Positions 22,942 to 32,500 of a stretch of DNA of 32,500 bases are shown here, in pieces. Location: positions 9,309,727 to 9,342,226 of the forward strand of contig CM031601.1 of the NCBI GenBank assembly GCA_018398815.1. Reading direction: 5' to 3'. Below the pieces are notes generated by a model. The model was not told the DNA's origin and ran no database searches. It saw nothing but the letters and a program-made list of their open reading frames with translations. Position 1 is the stretch's first letter. Each line of letters begins with the position of its first letter. Source of the DNA: Conus ventricosus (lineage: Eukaryota > Mollusca > Gastropoda > Neogastropoda > Conidae). A program made the position numbers and the translations under genes.

Positions 22942-25900
22942 CACACATATATACACAAATAGATAAAAGGTATTCCTCTTACACACAGTAACTAGCAATA
23001 AGAACTATTAACATTCACTTTTCGATTTTACAACACTTAAAATCACATTTTGCCTTTCTTTGACACTATACATGAATTTGCCACGGAGGAACAACCGACA
23101 GCCTTATATAATGTGGAAAATCACACCATCCTCCAGACTTGTCAGCAAAGAATGAAAGTACTGAAAAGGGAGACAATCTCTGACACTTATCTAAGTTGCT
23201 GGAGAACAAAGAGGTTAATTCCTGTCGAAAGTAAAATGACAAAACAAAATCCTATAGAAAAAATAAAACCTAACAACAAAATGAAACGTGCCAATGTAAG
23301 TATTCAAGTACATGCAAATGCGGTTGATGTTTAAAGATTTAAATCCATGAAATGTCCAAAACTTTGATGCCCCACCCATACATTTGCTGAAGTCATGGCA
23401 GCATGTGCAGTTTCTTTTGTGCCCATACAAGTTTTCCTCCAAGTTAACTGTAAAAGCCGTTAGCCTGACAATTAACCACACACAGTTCTTTCTTGTAGAC
23501 CTAAACTGCTGCAGTTTTCTCACAGTATTGTTTTGAGACTGATCCAAGTTCACTCTCTTCCTACACAAGATGCCAGAACACAGGCCATTTTCATCAAGAG
23601 AGGTGATCAAACTTGTGAGGGCAAGGATCAGACACTGAAGCTGGTTACATTAGTTTCTTACAAAAGCTCATCTAATTCTGCCATGTGCATTTGCAGATGG
23701 AAGATACAATAATCATTAAAGTAAACACTCGTTTTCTGCGCTCATTCTGTGTCAGAATTTGAAAAGAATTTTAAAAATTGCAGCTTTATTAGCAGCGTTC
23801 ATGAAAATATTTGGACACGCAAAAATTTAGAAAAAATTACAAAATCAGATCACGCATAGCTTGCATACTATGGTCATTTTGCTCATATCTGCTGAATTTT
23901 TTTAAACATGGCTGAAATACGCCATGAAGAAAAATCTATCTAAAAATGCCGTCATCAAGTTTAAAGAAATTAAAAAAACTGAAAATGAATATGAGTCGAG
24001 AAAAAACCTGAAAAAAGTCACACAGGTCTGATCTACATGTGACTGCTTGCCTGTTGCATGAATTCTTATTTTTTGTCCCTAGCCCCTGCATTCGTGTTGT
24101 AATGAATGCAACACGGAACACGACACAAACTACTTTCACCTTAACACACTACACAGTGGTTGAGGTCTCTGAATTAATGTGAGGGGAGGCCGGATGGAAG
24201 GCAGAAGAAAAATAAACGGAGTGAGGGACGAGGTGTGGGAGTTATTTCATCACTTATATGTATATATATCAGCATAAATGACACATACAAGACACATGCA
24301 CACCAATTTGCCGCCAGCCTCTTAAAGCATCCGAACATCTTCAAACCACAGCAATAATATATGAAATGTAAATATTTGTGCCATAAAAAAAACCAACAAA
24401 CTTTTGATCGCAATGTCAATATTTGTAGCAACAAAAACTGATGACGTTTTTGTGAGCTTTCAATTTCTATCATGTAAGCAAATCGCACAGACAACACTGC
24501 ACAAATAAACCCTCCCTACTCCAACCCCCCCCACCACCCTTTCCACACTCCTTTTTTTTTCCCACATACACAACATCTTTTTTTTTTAAATAAAAAGAAA
24601 AGAAAAAAAAGAAAAAGAAAAAAAGATTAAAAAAGAACAAATCAATGGCAATAAAGCTTGAGACCACTGCTGCTCTACAGGTGCCAAAACCCAGGAGAAA
24701 GAGACGCTGTCAACATTCCCGTGCTTCATGACAACAGCTTGCCCTCTTCCTGGTCACTCTCAAACACATCTTGCATTGGCTTTGGCAGAGGAATAATTTA
24801 TGGGTACAAATTCAATCATATTCAATCACATTCCATATAACAAGTGTTTATGTGCTCCACACTCCTTATCTGTCAACAACTGTACATCTTAGCTTGGCCA
24901 TGCGACCCAACAATGTGCCGTCAACAATCCCAAAATATGCTGTCAACAATCCCCACAATAGGCCATCAACAAATATTGCAACAAGTCATGAAATCATTTT
25001 TCATTAAACAGTCCTTTTCTACCTCAAACATCTCAGTGACATTGTACAAACTTCCAATGATGAACAATCTTCAACAGTTGAAAAGTAATTTTTTGAACAA
25101 GCTGATTCATGAAATAGAAAAAAAAAAGTGTTGTGTGTGTGTGTGTGTGTGTGTGTGGTGTGCGTGTTTGTGTGTGTGTCTGTGTGTGCGTCGCGTTTTA
25201 AAGTTTTACAAGCAGACCCATTTTCAGAGACATAAAAAGTGGAAGTACAAAAGCAACTGCACAATCATAAGCACAGGAGCTTTGGTACAGAAGTGGTCTT
25301 TTTAGACCAAGTCTATTTCTGTGTACTGCTCTTAAAGGTCAACTAATTATGAAAAGTGGTACCCTAATCAATGGAGGGTGCACAGAGAATTTTCTTTTTT
25401 TTTTTTTTTGAATATGCAATTTCCAATACCTGCAGAGAATCATTTGACCTGTTTTGCATCATATTAATTCCTTTAAGGTATCCTGAAACTTTCATTCGGA
25501 GAGATGACTTTGAAAATTAACTGCCGAGGGATTTTTGTTTGTTTGTTTGTTTGTTCTGAAATTTGGACAAATTTTTCAAATTAAGAAATTCCTGAAAAAA
25601 TACAAGAGGATTATCAGCTCTGCTTCTGTACACTCTCAGTAGTATTATTGTCATATCACACATTACAGTCACCACACAACAGCACCATTTCCATAGGATC
25701 CCATTTAAATGCAACATCATATAAGCCATGCAATGCTTGCTACCAAGACTTCGCAAAAAAAAAAAATCCAACCTTTTAGCAAAGCAATAAATGGGGACCT
25801 GGTTTGTCTGCACTGATCAGGAGGGTTCCTCTCAAGAGTCTACTTGTTGATGAACTACCAGACAGAAAGCAGGCCACCTTTCAATCTGCAAGTTCTGATC

Positions 25901-27727
25901 CAGCTCTAAGACTTTATGATCACAGTCCAGCCCATCCTACAAGGCCTTTTCAGGGCGGCTAAAAAGAAATACAGGGAAAAAAATGTCATATCCTGGTGGG
26001 GGAAAAAAAAAAAAAGGGTGGGGGGGGGGGGGGGGGAGGAGGTGAGGTCAAATATCCTGAAAAGATGACATCCTCAAGAATCGATAAACAAAAATAAAAC
26101 GTACGTACCATAACTGTTGTAGTAGCTAAACTGTTGAGACCCTTCCGCCTGCCATCGTCAGCCCTTCCCCTTTATTATCTTCTCTCCCAGATTTAAAAAG
26201 GCAAAAAAAACTTGAAAAAAGAAAAGAAAAAAGCATTCAGTATATTTCTAAAAGCCATCTGGGGAAGATCTGGTGGAATGAACGTCCAGAGACCACTTTG
26301 AACAGCTTATTCATTTTCACTACCTTATCGCCTCATCACAACAACAACAAAAAGAAAGAAAAAAAAAAAGAAAGGCTTAACATATCATATATTGTAAACC
26401 AGAAAAAAAAAAGTGTAAAGGCTTTTAAGAACAAAGACAGAAGAATGGTGCAAAAAAAGCTGGACAACCATTAAAGAGTGAAGAAAGACAAAGAGTAAAA
26501 CAAGAAGAGCAAAGAGGGCGACTGAGAGGAGGCCATTACAGGCACAGACCTAAACTTTAAAGAAGGCTGAGATGATCTTGTTCAGCAATTTCTTACGACA
26601 CCGAAATAAAATGTGATTGGCGCACCTTGCAACAAAAAGGAGTAATTTTCTACCAACAGTGTGTATAATGCTCCATCTTTCAAAATTTTGTAAAAAAAAG
26701 GAAGGGGAAATTGGTGGGGTGAGGAAGAAGGGAGATGGGGGTATATGGGGGGGAGGGGGGGAGGGAGGGGGGGAACAGATGATTTCTTTTTCATTTGCCA
26801 TCATGCTGTGGACACCAACGGGAATTCCATCCCTGGTCTTATAGCAACTAAAAAACAAAACAAAAAACTGTGTTCTTTCAAAACAATTTCTATTATACCT
26901 CGTTCATTAGCATATACTAGCACAAATTCATCCTTTCAACCTCTCCCCTCGTGTGTGTGTGTGTCTTGGACAAGAACATTCAATTTTTCATTTTCAAATG
27001 AAACAGCTGCTGTCCTATTACTGAAGAGTCCCCAACCAAGGTTTCAGGGTAATCTCCGTGTCGACAACAGCCTCTGCAGTTCATGGTTTGAGAGACGTAC
27101 AACAGAGTGCGGACAGCTCCAAGAGCAGCACTTTCTGAAGAGAATATTTTCATACCATAGAGACAATAGATAAACTGAATTTTCAAAAATTTTGAGCATG
27201 TGCGTGTCTACCGTATACGTACTGGTCAAGGGAAATAACCCTGCCATCGTCATCATCATCTCGTCTTGCTTGACATTTCACATGCAGGTTTCTTCATGGA
27301 AACTGAAAGCAGCATGTCACAATGAGGTATTGAGTAGAAACTCTGTGCGTCAAGATTGAATTCTGTACATCATTTGCGCACATGTGTGCGGGACTGGGAA
27401 CACTGACTGGCATCACAGCAAGAGAAAAGTGGCAGCATGACACTGTTAAGAGAATACCTCAACTGTATCCAAAGTTCCACTCCCAAAATCAAATCAAGAA
27501 ATCTCATCCACATCCAAAAGTACAACAATGTTCAAAATATGATGCCTGAATAATCAAAATCATCCACCTTTAGGGACTTGCCTGAAAGTAAAATCAATAC
27601 ATTTGATAATTCAAGGTAAATAATTATCGCATTAGTCAACAACAACAACAAAAATTCACCTAATAAAGTGGGAAAACAGCTCAATTTAAATTTCAAGTTT
27701 AAAAAGGTTCTGTTTAAATCCACAGTT
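20447..27727. other. Long gene-free stretch
   Basis: More than 7 kb without a coding signature that I can support on either strand. The short open frames lack known motifs, and splice-phase partners are not evident. Local features are an A run at about 22411-22435, (TC)n at about 22905-22938, TG tracts at about 25133-25190, a 17-G run at 26020-26036 and G-rich purine sequence at 26696-26775. Long A runs are commoner on the plus strand than T runs, as expected if the minus strand is a U-rich 3' UTR. Minus-strand AATAAA hexamers occur at 21645-21650, 23785-23790 and 26171-26176. Confidence 0.5.
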
Positions 27728-28145
27728 TTTGTTTCTTATCAACAACTTTACCCCTTCTCATCAACAAGTTTCCATCTGGATTTCAACACCTCTTCTATCA
27801 ATGACTTTCAATTTGCAGTTTATGACTCCTTGATTTTCTAATTTGATAGTATAACCCTTTCTCATCAAGGATGTTCCATGTAGATTTTAAGACTCCTTTC
27901 CATTAGTGACTTTCCATTTAAATTTTGGGAACTTTTTCATCAGTAAGTTTATATTTAGATTGCAAGGCTCCATCCCATCATCAAATGTCCACTAGATTTC
28001 AAGATCCATTCATCAATGCTTTCTATTTCAATTTCAACACCCTTTCTCATCAACTCGTTTCCATTCAGGTTTTACGACCCTTCTCCTCGATGTTCTGTAC
28101 ATCTTATTCATCAAGAAATGTTCCCGTCCTCTTCTAAGGCGACTA
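27728..28145. repeat. Old degenerate tandem array, period about 37 bp
   Basis: About 11 diverged units follow one another, each with a version of TTTCTCATCAA, then GACTTTCCATTTAGATTT and CAAGACTCC. Spacing between the ATCAA elements is about 34-40 bp. No two units are identical, unlike the clean arrays elsewhere, so the expansion looks old. Confidence 0.75.
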
Positions 28146-28909
28146 TTCCTTTGTAACTTCATCCCTAAAAAAAAAAAAGATAAGCCACAGGCGAGTTGGG
28201 TTTTTTTTGTTTGTTTAATACCTGCTCAAAACGTCCAATCAGGAAAACTCAACAGCTTGCAATCTCACAACTCTGACTGACTTTGCAGACTCCATACAAT
28301 GTTATTGCCCAAAGATATCAGGAACAGTTACGCACTGCTGAAAGCTTTTATTTTCCTCACAGAATCACTATTACCAAGATGAACCTATGTACACATTTAT
28401 GGTGAACGTGTGTGTGCATATGCAAGCGCTGGTGACCACACAACACAATACCCCAAGACTCAATTCATATGTAGCTACTGCACAGCTAATTCTTTCACTT
28501 CCGATATAATTACAGTACTAACCAAGCATAACATAACATGAGGAGAGAACCTAAAGTTCAGAATAAACATCACTTTGTGGACAGTTACTTTCTGTCTCAG
28601 TGCAACAAACCAGGGTCATGACGGCAATATGAATGACCTGCTCTTATTCATACTGCAACACCCCCCCCCCCCCCCCTTCCCCCTCCCCATCTCACAAACA
28701 ACACTCACTCTTTCAGAGACAGCCATCAGCTCAAAAATTCAATGAATATACAACAAAGAGCTTACATTTTTTCAAAAACATTTCTGTCATGCTCTCCTTG
28801 AGCTCCCTTTCATTCTCTTTACCACTGTTCAACCCCTCCAGCCAGTAAGAAACAAACAAGTGTTAATTCACTACATTCTGCTCATCACTCATCCATGTAC
28901 CATCAGTCC
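28146..28909 (-). other. Proximal 3' UTR of the RING ligase gene
   Basis: Sequence just downstream of the minus-strand stop. It includes a 16-C run at 28661-28676 and a minus-strand AATAAA at 28347-28352. UTR status is inferred from position only. Confidence 0.5.
28347..28352 (-). promoter_or_regulatory. Candidate poly(A) signal, RING ligase gene
   Basis: TTTATT on the plus strand reads AATAAA on the minus strand, about 560 nt after the stop codon. Further minus-strand AATAAA hexamers lie at 26171-26176, 23785-23790, 21645-21650, 19005-19010 and 18963-18968, so the true end cannot be chosen from sequence alone. Confidence 0.3.
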
Positions 28910-29389
28910 TCAACACAAGTCTTGCCTTGGGATTTGCTCTGTTCTTGCCGCAGCAAATGTTCGCTCCTTCATCTTTTTGTCTCTACCGTCGCTCTCCGAG
29001 GAATGTGCTTGGCATCGATGCTGCCCATACCCTTCTTTGTCCTCGTCCTCTTCCTCGTCCTCACCCCCCAGCCTGGAGGCCATCAAAGCCTGCATTTCTG
29101 AGTCCTGCCATGACGACACCAGAGTCACTTGCTCCGAGCTGGCCCCAGGTTTGCCATGGTGGGCTGGAGCAGGGCCATCCAGCTGGGAGGAAGGCCCAGC
29201 CGAGTGCAGGCCGTGATCCTGGTCTGAATGGAAATGGAGGCAGGTGTGTGGCAGAAGCAGCACCTTCACCTCCGTCTCTGGCAGTACTTGCTCCTCGGTG
29301 ACTGTGCTGAGCTCACCTTCGTCCAAAGAGGGGGGCACCACGTTACCTGCTTCCACATCCTGATGGACGCTTTCTTGGCTGCCCATCAC
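28910..29389 (-). CDS. Goliath/GRAIL-type RING E3 ligase, C-terminal exon
   Basis: Last coding exon of a membrane RING ligase. The acceptor is (TG)n-TCCAG (29390-29394) and the first codons are VMGSQESVHQDVEAGN. It starts in phase 0, matching the phase-0 end of the RING exon at 31790-31886, and runs 159 codons to TGA at 28910-28912, ending RTEQIPRQDLC. The product is low-complexity: a Ser/Glu/Val-rich first part, a His/Pro/Gly/Ser middle, an SSWQDSEMQALMASR segment, an acidic run EDEEEDEDKE and a basic DKKMKER. Cytosolic tails of RNF130/RNF150-like proteins are similarly acidic and poorly conserved. A GTAACG near the exon start could act as a donor but the frame stays open, so I read the exon as continuous. 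An alternative acceptor lies 90 nt upstream, in frame. Confidence 0.75.
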   Translation of the reverse strand: MMGSQESVHQDVEAGNVVPPSLDEGELSTVTEEQVLPETEVKVLLLPHTCLHFHSDQDHGLHSAGPSSQLDGPAPAHHGKPGASSEQVTLVSSWQDSEMQALMASRLGGEDEEEDEDKEGYGQHRCQAHSSESDGRDKKMKERTFAAARTEQIPRQDLC

Positions 29390-29479
29390 CTGGACACACA
29401 CACACACATATATAGACATGACCATCTGTCTTCTCCAATGTGCTAGCTCTTGATGGACCTTCTCCTGACTGCCTATCAC
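29390..29479 (-). repeat. 90-bp duplication carrying a second in-frame 3' splice site
   Basis: On the minus strand the segment starting at 29479 repeats the start of the C-terminal exon. (TG)n-TAGCCAG is followed by GTGATAGGCAGTCAGGAG, which mirrors (TG)n-TCCAG then GTGATGGGCAGCCAAGAA at 29389. The offset is exactly 90 nt (30 codons) and the frame is open between them ([12 protein letters not shown] versus VMGSQESVHQDV). Use of the upstream site would add 30 residues. Which site is used cannot be told here. Confidence 0.75.
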
Positions 29480-29489
29480 CTGGCTACAC

Positions 29490-29800
29490 ACACACACACA
29501 CACATCAGAACTCCTATACCAAACATCTTTCTCCTGCACACACACCAATATAACCATACCTCCTTTCCTGCCACACACACACACACACACACTATAACCA
29601 CTTGACCATTCTCCTGCCACACACACACACACATACACACACACACACACACACTATATGACCATCTACCTTCTCCTGGCCACACACACACACACACACA
29701 CCTATGACCATGTCTTCTCCTGCACACACACACACACACTATATGACCATCTACCTTCTCCTGGCCACACACACACACACACCTATGACCATGTCTTCTC

Positions 29801-29856
<56 letters not shown>

Positions 29857-29935
29857 TATGACCATCTACTTTCTCCTGGCCACACACACACACACCTATG
29901 ACCATGTCTTCTCCTGCAAACACACACACACACAC

Positions 29936-30008
<73 letters not shown>

Positions 30009-30092
30009 CCATCTACCTTCTCCTGGCCACACACAAAACACACCACACCACACGCACAACACACACACACACAGCACACACCACTCTCTCAC

Positions 30093-30150
<58 letters not shown>

Positions 30151-30200
30151 AAACACACACACATACACACACACACACACTCACAAACACACATATATGA
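29490..30200. repeat. Composite array: 80-110 bp units with CA tracts, plus AT and CA microsatellites
   Basis: Units alternate two half-units on the plus strand, TATATGACCATCTACC-TTCTCCTGGC-(CA)n and CTATGACCATGTCTTCTCCTGC-(CA)n, best seen at 29655-29940. Read on the minus strand, each half-unit gives (TG)n, CAG or CCAG, then GAGAAG, like the duplicated exon start next to it. An (AT)n stretch is at 29939-30006 and a (CA)n at about 30095-30145. All of it is in the intron before the C-terminal exon. Confidence 0.9.
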
Positions 30201-31240
30201 CATATATCTGTCTTTCCAGTGTGTTACCATTCACAATCATGTCTCAACAGTCCTGGGAATTGGGTCAAGAAAAAAACATACTATGAAACGTTAATCAATG
30301 AAAGACAGAGGCCATGAGGAAGTCGTACATCCTGCAAGCACCTACGATCCCCAGCACAAATAAACCGTACACTGTTTTTTCCCTCCAGAAGTGTGCGAGT
30401 TTTGCACCTATGAACATCACCTGAACAATTTCATAATGTGCTGCCAACAGCCAACAAACCTCACATTGTCTGTTGAACTGCTTTCAAAGTAATCTCATAC
30501 AAAGACTTCAAACACTTTTTTTTCCCTGAACATTCAGCTTTCAGATCTCAGCTATCAAGACAGTCTGATAAATAATTCATGAGAGCACTGAACCTTGTCT
30601 TTCCTTCAGCATTTCATTAGTTTTACGCCCGGGAGTTTCAATACTTTATTATTTCTAAAACCTATAATCTCTCAGATTCAAGGGGGGAGGGGGAGGGGAA
30701 GGGGAGGAGGGGGTCTCCAGCTGAACGCCCTCCCTCACCATGACAAAAACAAAACAAAACTTTCTTTCAAAATAGGGCAATCTGAAGCAAATCTGAATAT
30801 CCAGTGGTATATTGTTTACTTTAGTTTGGGTCCAAAAGCAAAACAGGTCACTGTGTTCACATGGCTTTTGTCAATATCATTCACTTTTACTGGGAATCAA
30901 AAAACTAATGAAAGAGGAGAGAAGGACAGGGCCTACAAGGCATCTGTCAGGCTAGAACTGGAATGCACTCGCTTGATTTGGGATGTTCATGACAAGCATA
31001 TAAAGAGTCTGGATGCTGTCCCATGTCAAGCTGCCATATGAACAGGCCAGAGGTACAGACAACCTCCAGTGTAGACAACATACTGTGTTGCTTGGAGTGA
31101 GTGGCCTTCACTGCTGTCTAAGAGTCTAAGGCATGCCTTATCAAACTTGTTTCATAACAAATTGATCTCCATAACCTATAATCTCTCAGATTCAAGGGGG
31201 GAGGGATCCCCAGTTCCAGACAGACACTGAGCCTGCTACA
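30201..31240. other. RING ligase intron with a 31-bp direct repeat
   Basis: Single-copy intron sequence. An identical 31-bp block beginning CCTATAATCTCTCAGATTCA and running into a G-rich end occurs at 30661-30691 and 31175-31205, same orientation, 514 bp apart. No exon is seen between the RING exon and the C-terminal exon. Confidence 0.7.
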
Positions 31241-31705
31241 TCCACTCCCAGTCCTACCCTGTTCATTCCTGCAAGACAGACTCCTGTGCACACCGTATCA
31301 ACTCCAGTCCTACCCGTTGTCTCAAAAAGACTCCTGCCATAAAACAGTACTCCTTGCCACTACAGTATCAACTCCCAGTCCTACCCTGTTCACTCCTGCA
31401 AAACAGACTCCTGTGCACACAGTATCAACTCCCAGTCCTACCCTGTTCACTCCTGCAAAACAGACTCCTGTGCACACAGTATCAACTCCCAGTCCTACCC
31501 TGTTCACTCCTGCAAAACAGACTCCTGTGCACATCGTATCAACTCCCAGTCCTACCCTGTTCACTCCTGCAAAACAGACTCCCGGACACACAGTATCAAC
31601 TCCCGGTCCTACCCTGTTCACTCCTGCAAAACAGACTCCTGTGCACACCGTATCAACTCCCAGTCCTACCCTGTTCACTCCTACAAAACAGACTCCTGTG
31701 CACAT
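31241..31705. repeat. 57-bp minisatellite, about 8 units
   Basis: The unit contains AGTATCAACTCCCAGTCC, TACCCTGTTCACTCCTGC and AAAACAGACTCCTGTGC. The first two units are diverged and partly deleted, the later six nearly identical. The 57-bp period keeps long frames open on both strands (VSTPSPTLFTPAKQ repeats), which I treat as artefact since it lies in an intron of the minus-strand gene. Confidence 0.95.
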
Positions 31706-31789
31706 ATACATTGTAAACAGAACAGGACCTGTCACTGTTATGTGGATATTATAAGCAAGACGGAGGAAGTGGAGATGTTCTCACAGTAC

Positions 31790-31886
31790 CTGCATGCCAT
31801 AAGCACGTAGAATATCCAGCTTACACATGGGGCAGCTGCGCTGATCCAGCAGCCAGGGGTCCACGCAGGACTTGTGGAATACATGC
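31790..31886 (-). CDS. Goliath/GRAIL-type RING E3 ligase, exon with second half of the RING-H2 finger
   Basis: Internal exon of a membrane-anchored E3 ubiquitin ligase of the PA-TM-RING group (RNF130/RNF150/RNF128, fly Goliath). On the minus strand it runs from acceptor TGTTGCAG (31887 side) to donor CAG|GTACTG at 31789. The first G completes a split codon, most likely Lys of the family's PCK|HVFH. Then come 32 codons: [18 protein letters not shown] followed by [14 protein letters not shown]. The His-x2-His, Cys and C-x2-C zinc ligands of the RING-H2 domain are present with family spacing, as is the W of DPWL that contacts E2 enzymes. CPMCK-x-(D/N)-(I/V)-L is typical of this group. The exon is 97 nt and ends in phase 0. 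The first RING half, the transmembrane helix and the PA domain lie beyond the right edge. Confidence 0.93.
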
Positions 31887-32480
31887 CTGCAACACAGTAT
31901 GAGGCGGCATGAAACACAGTATTCTCACATGCCTGCAACACAGTATGAGGCAGCATGTAAACACAGTATTCTTACATGTCAGCAACACAGTGTGAGGCAG
32001 CATGAAACACAGTATTCTTACATGTCAGCAACACAGTGTGAGGCAACATGAAACACAGTATTCTTACATGCCTGCAACACAGTGTGAGGCAGCATGAAAC
32101 ACAGTATTCTTACATGCCTGCAACACAGTGTGAGGCAGCATGAAACACAGTATTCTCACATGCCTGCAACACAGTGTGAGGCAGCATGAAACACAGTATT
32201 CTTACATGCCTGCAACACAGTGTGAGGCAGCATGAAACACAGTATTCTTACATGCCTGCAACACAGTGTGAGGCAGCATGAAACACAGTACTCTTACATG
32301 CCTGCAACACAGTGTGAGGCAGCATGAAACACAGTATTCTTACATGCCTGCAACACAGTGTGAGGCAGCATGAAACACAGTATTCTTACATCATGCCTGC
32401 AACACAGTGTGAGGCATGTGAGAATACTCTGTTTCATGCTGCAACACAGTATGACACAGCATGAAACACAGGGCATTCAG
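31881..32480. repeat. 46-bp minisatellite made of copies of the RING-exon 3' splice site, about 12 units
   Basis: Units start at 31881, 31927, 31974, 32020, 32066, 32112, 32158, 32204, 32250, 32296, 32342 and about 32388, then decay. Each plus-strand unit begins ACATGCCTGCAACACAGT. On the minus strand this reads CTGTGTTGCAG|GCATGT, the same as the true acceptor and first six exon bases. Two units (31974, 32020) have GTCAGC in place of GCCTGC and lose the AG. Most units run on into GTAAGA or GTGAGA, a good donor match, where the real exon has GTATTC. Confidence 0.92.
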
Positions 32481-32500
32481 ATTTCATACCTTCAGTCTGT

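Noticed and set aside
28910..29650. Full-length reading of the 246-codon minus ORF as one exon
   Set aside because: The part upstream of 29479 is TG-repeat translation (Cys/Val runs). The coding exon most likely starts at 29389, or at 29479 in an alternative form.
31317..31754. 145-codon plus ORF and 137-codon minus ORF with 19-residue repeats
   Set aside because: Both strands are open because the 57-bp unit lacks stops. The region lies between two exons of the minus-strand RING ligase gene.
31881..32480. CRISPR-like regular repeats
   Set aside because: Repeats are contiguous without unique spacers, and the DNA is clearly eukaryotic. The same holds for every other array in the window.
32479..32500. 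Possible previous exon of the RING ligase at the right edge (minus strand CTGAAG|GTATGA)
   Set aside because: The exon before the RING exon must end with the first two bases of a Lys-type codon after a Pro-Cys pair. The bases here do not give that, and too little sequence remains.

Overview
The window is animal nuclear DNA: intron-split genes with GT/AG boundaries, long introns, LINE-type retroelement debris and a very heavy load of micro- and minisatellites. The two recognisable genes, the LINE styles and the abundance of CA, ACGC and 30-60 bp tandem repeats fit a marine mollusc (gastropod or bivalve) best. That taxonomic guess rests on general resemblance, not on a marker gene.

Left part, about 1-16.1 kb, plus strand: the 3' end of an ionotropic glutamate receptor gene, AMPA-like. 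Four exons are visible: 2347-2464 (end of the ligand-binding domain, the position of the vertebrate flip/flop cassette), 9116-9237 (linker, M4 helix and start of the cytoplasmic tail, with an apparent 1-nt deletion), 11244-11378 (tail) and 13524-13604 (tail end and stop). Splice phases agree throughout if the missing base in the M4 exon is accepted. A poly(A) signal at 16055-16060 is the best candidate end. The introns hold six tandem arrays (34/43, 43, 63, 51 and 41 bp units, plus CA/ACGC compounds), two copies of a short dispersed element, a LINE fragment ending in a C2H2 finger, and a second retroelement remnant.

Middle part, about 16.1-28.9 kb: no recognisable coding sequence. It holds poly-C and poly-G tracts (one G run of 67), two small local duplications, microsatellites and an old degenerate array of about 37 bp period. 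Much of it may be the long 3' UTR of the right-hand gene or intergenic DNA.

Right part, about 28.9-32.5 kb, minus strand: the 3' end of a Goliath/GRAIL-type (RNF130/RNF150-like) membrane RING E3 ubiquitin ligase gene. The exon with the second half of the RING-H2 finger is at 31790-31886 and the C-terminal exon at 28910-29389. The two genes converge, and nothing suggests a shared pathway.

Most interesting signal: the tandem arrays next to the RING-ligase exons are built from the exon boundary itself. The array at 31881-32480 repeats the real 3' splice site about nine more times, each followed 4 nt later by a donor-like GTAAGA or GTGAGA. The C-terminal exon has a 90-bp duplicated acceptor that is in frame. 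In the receptor gene another array ends within a few bases of an exon.
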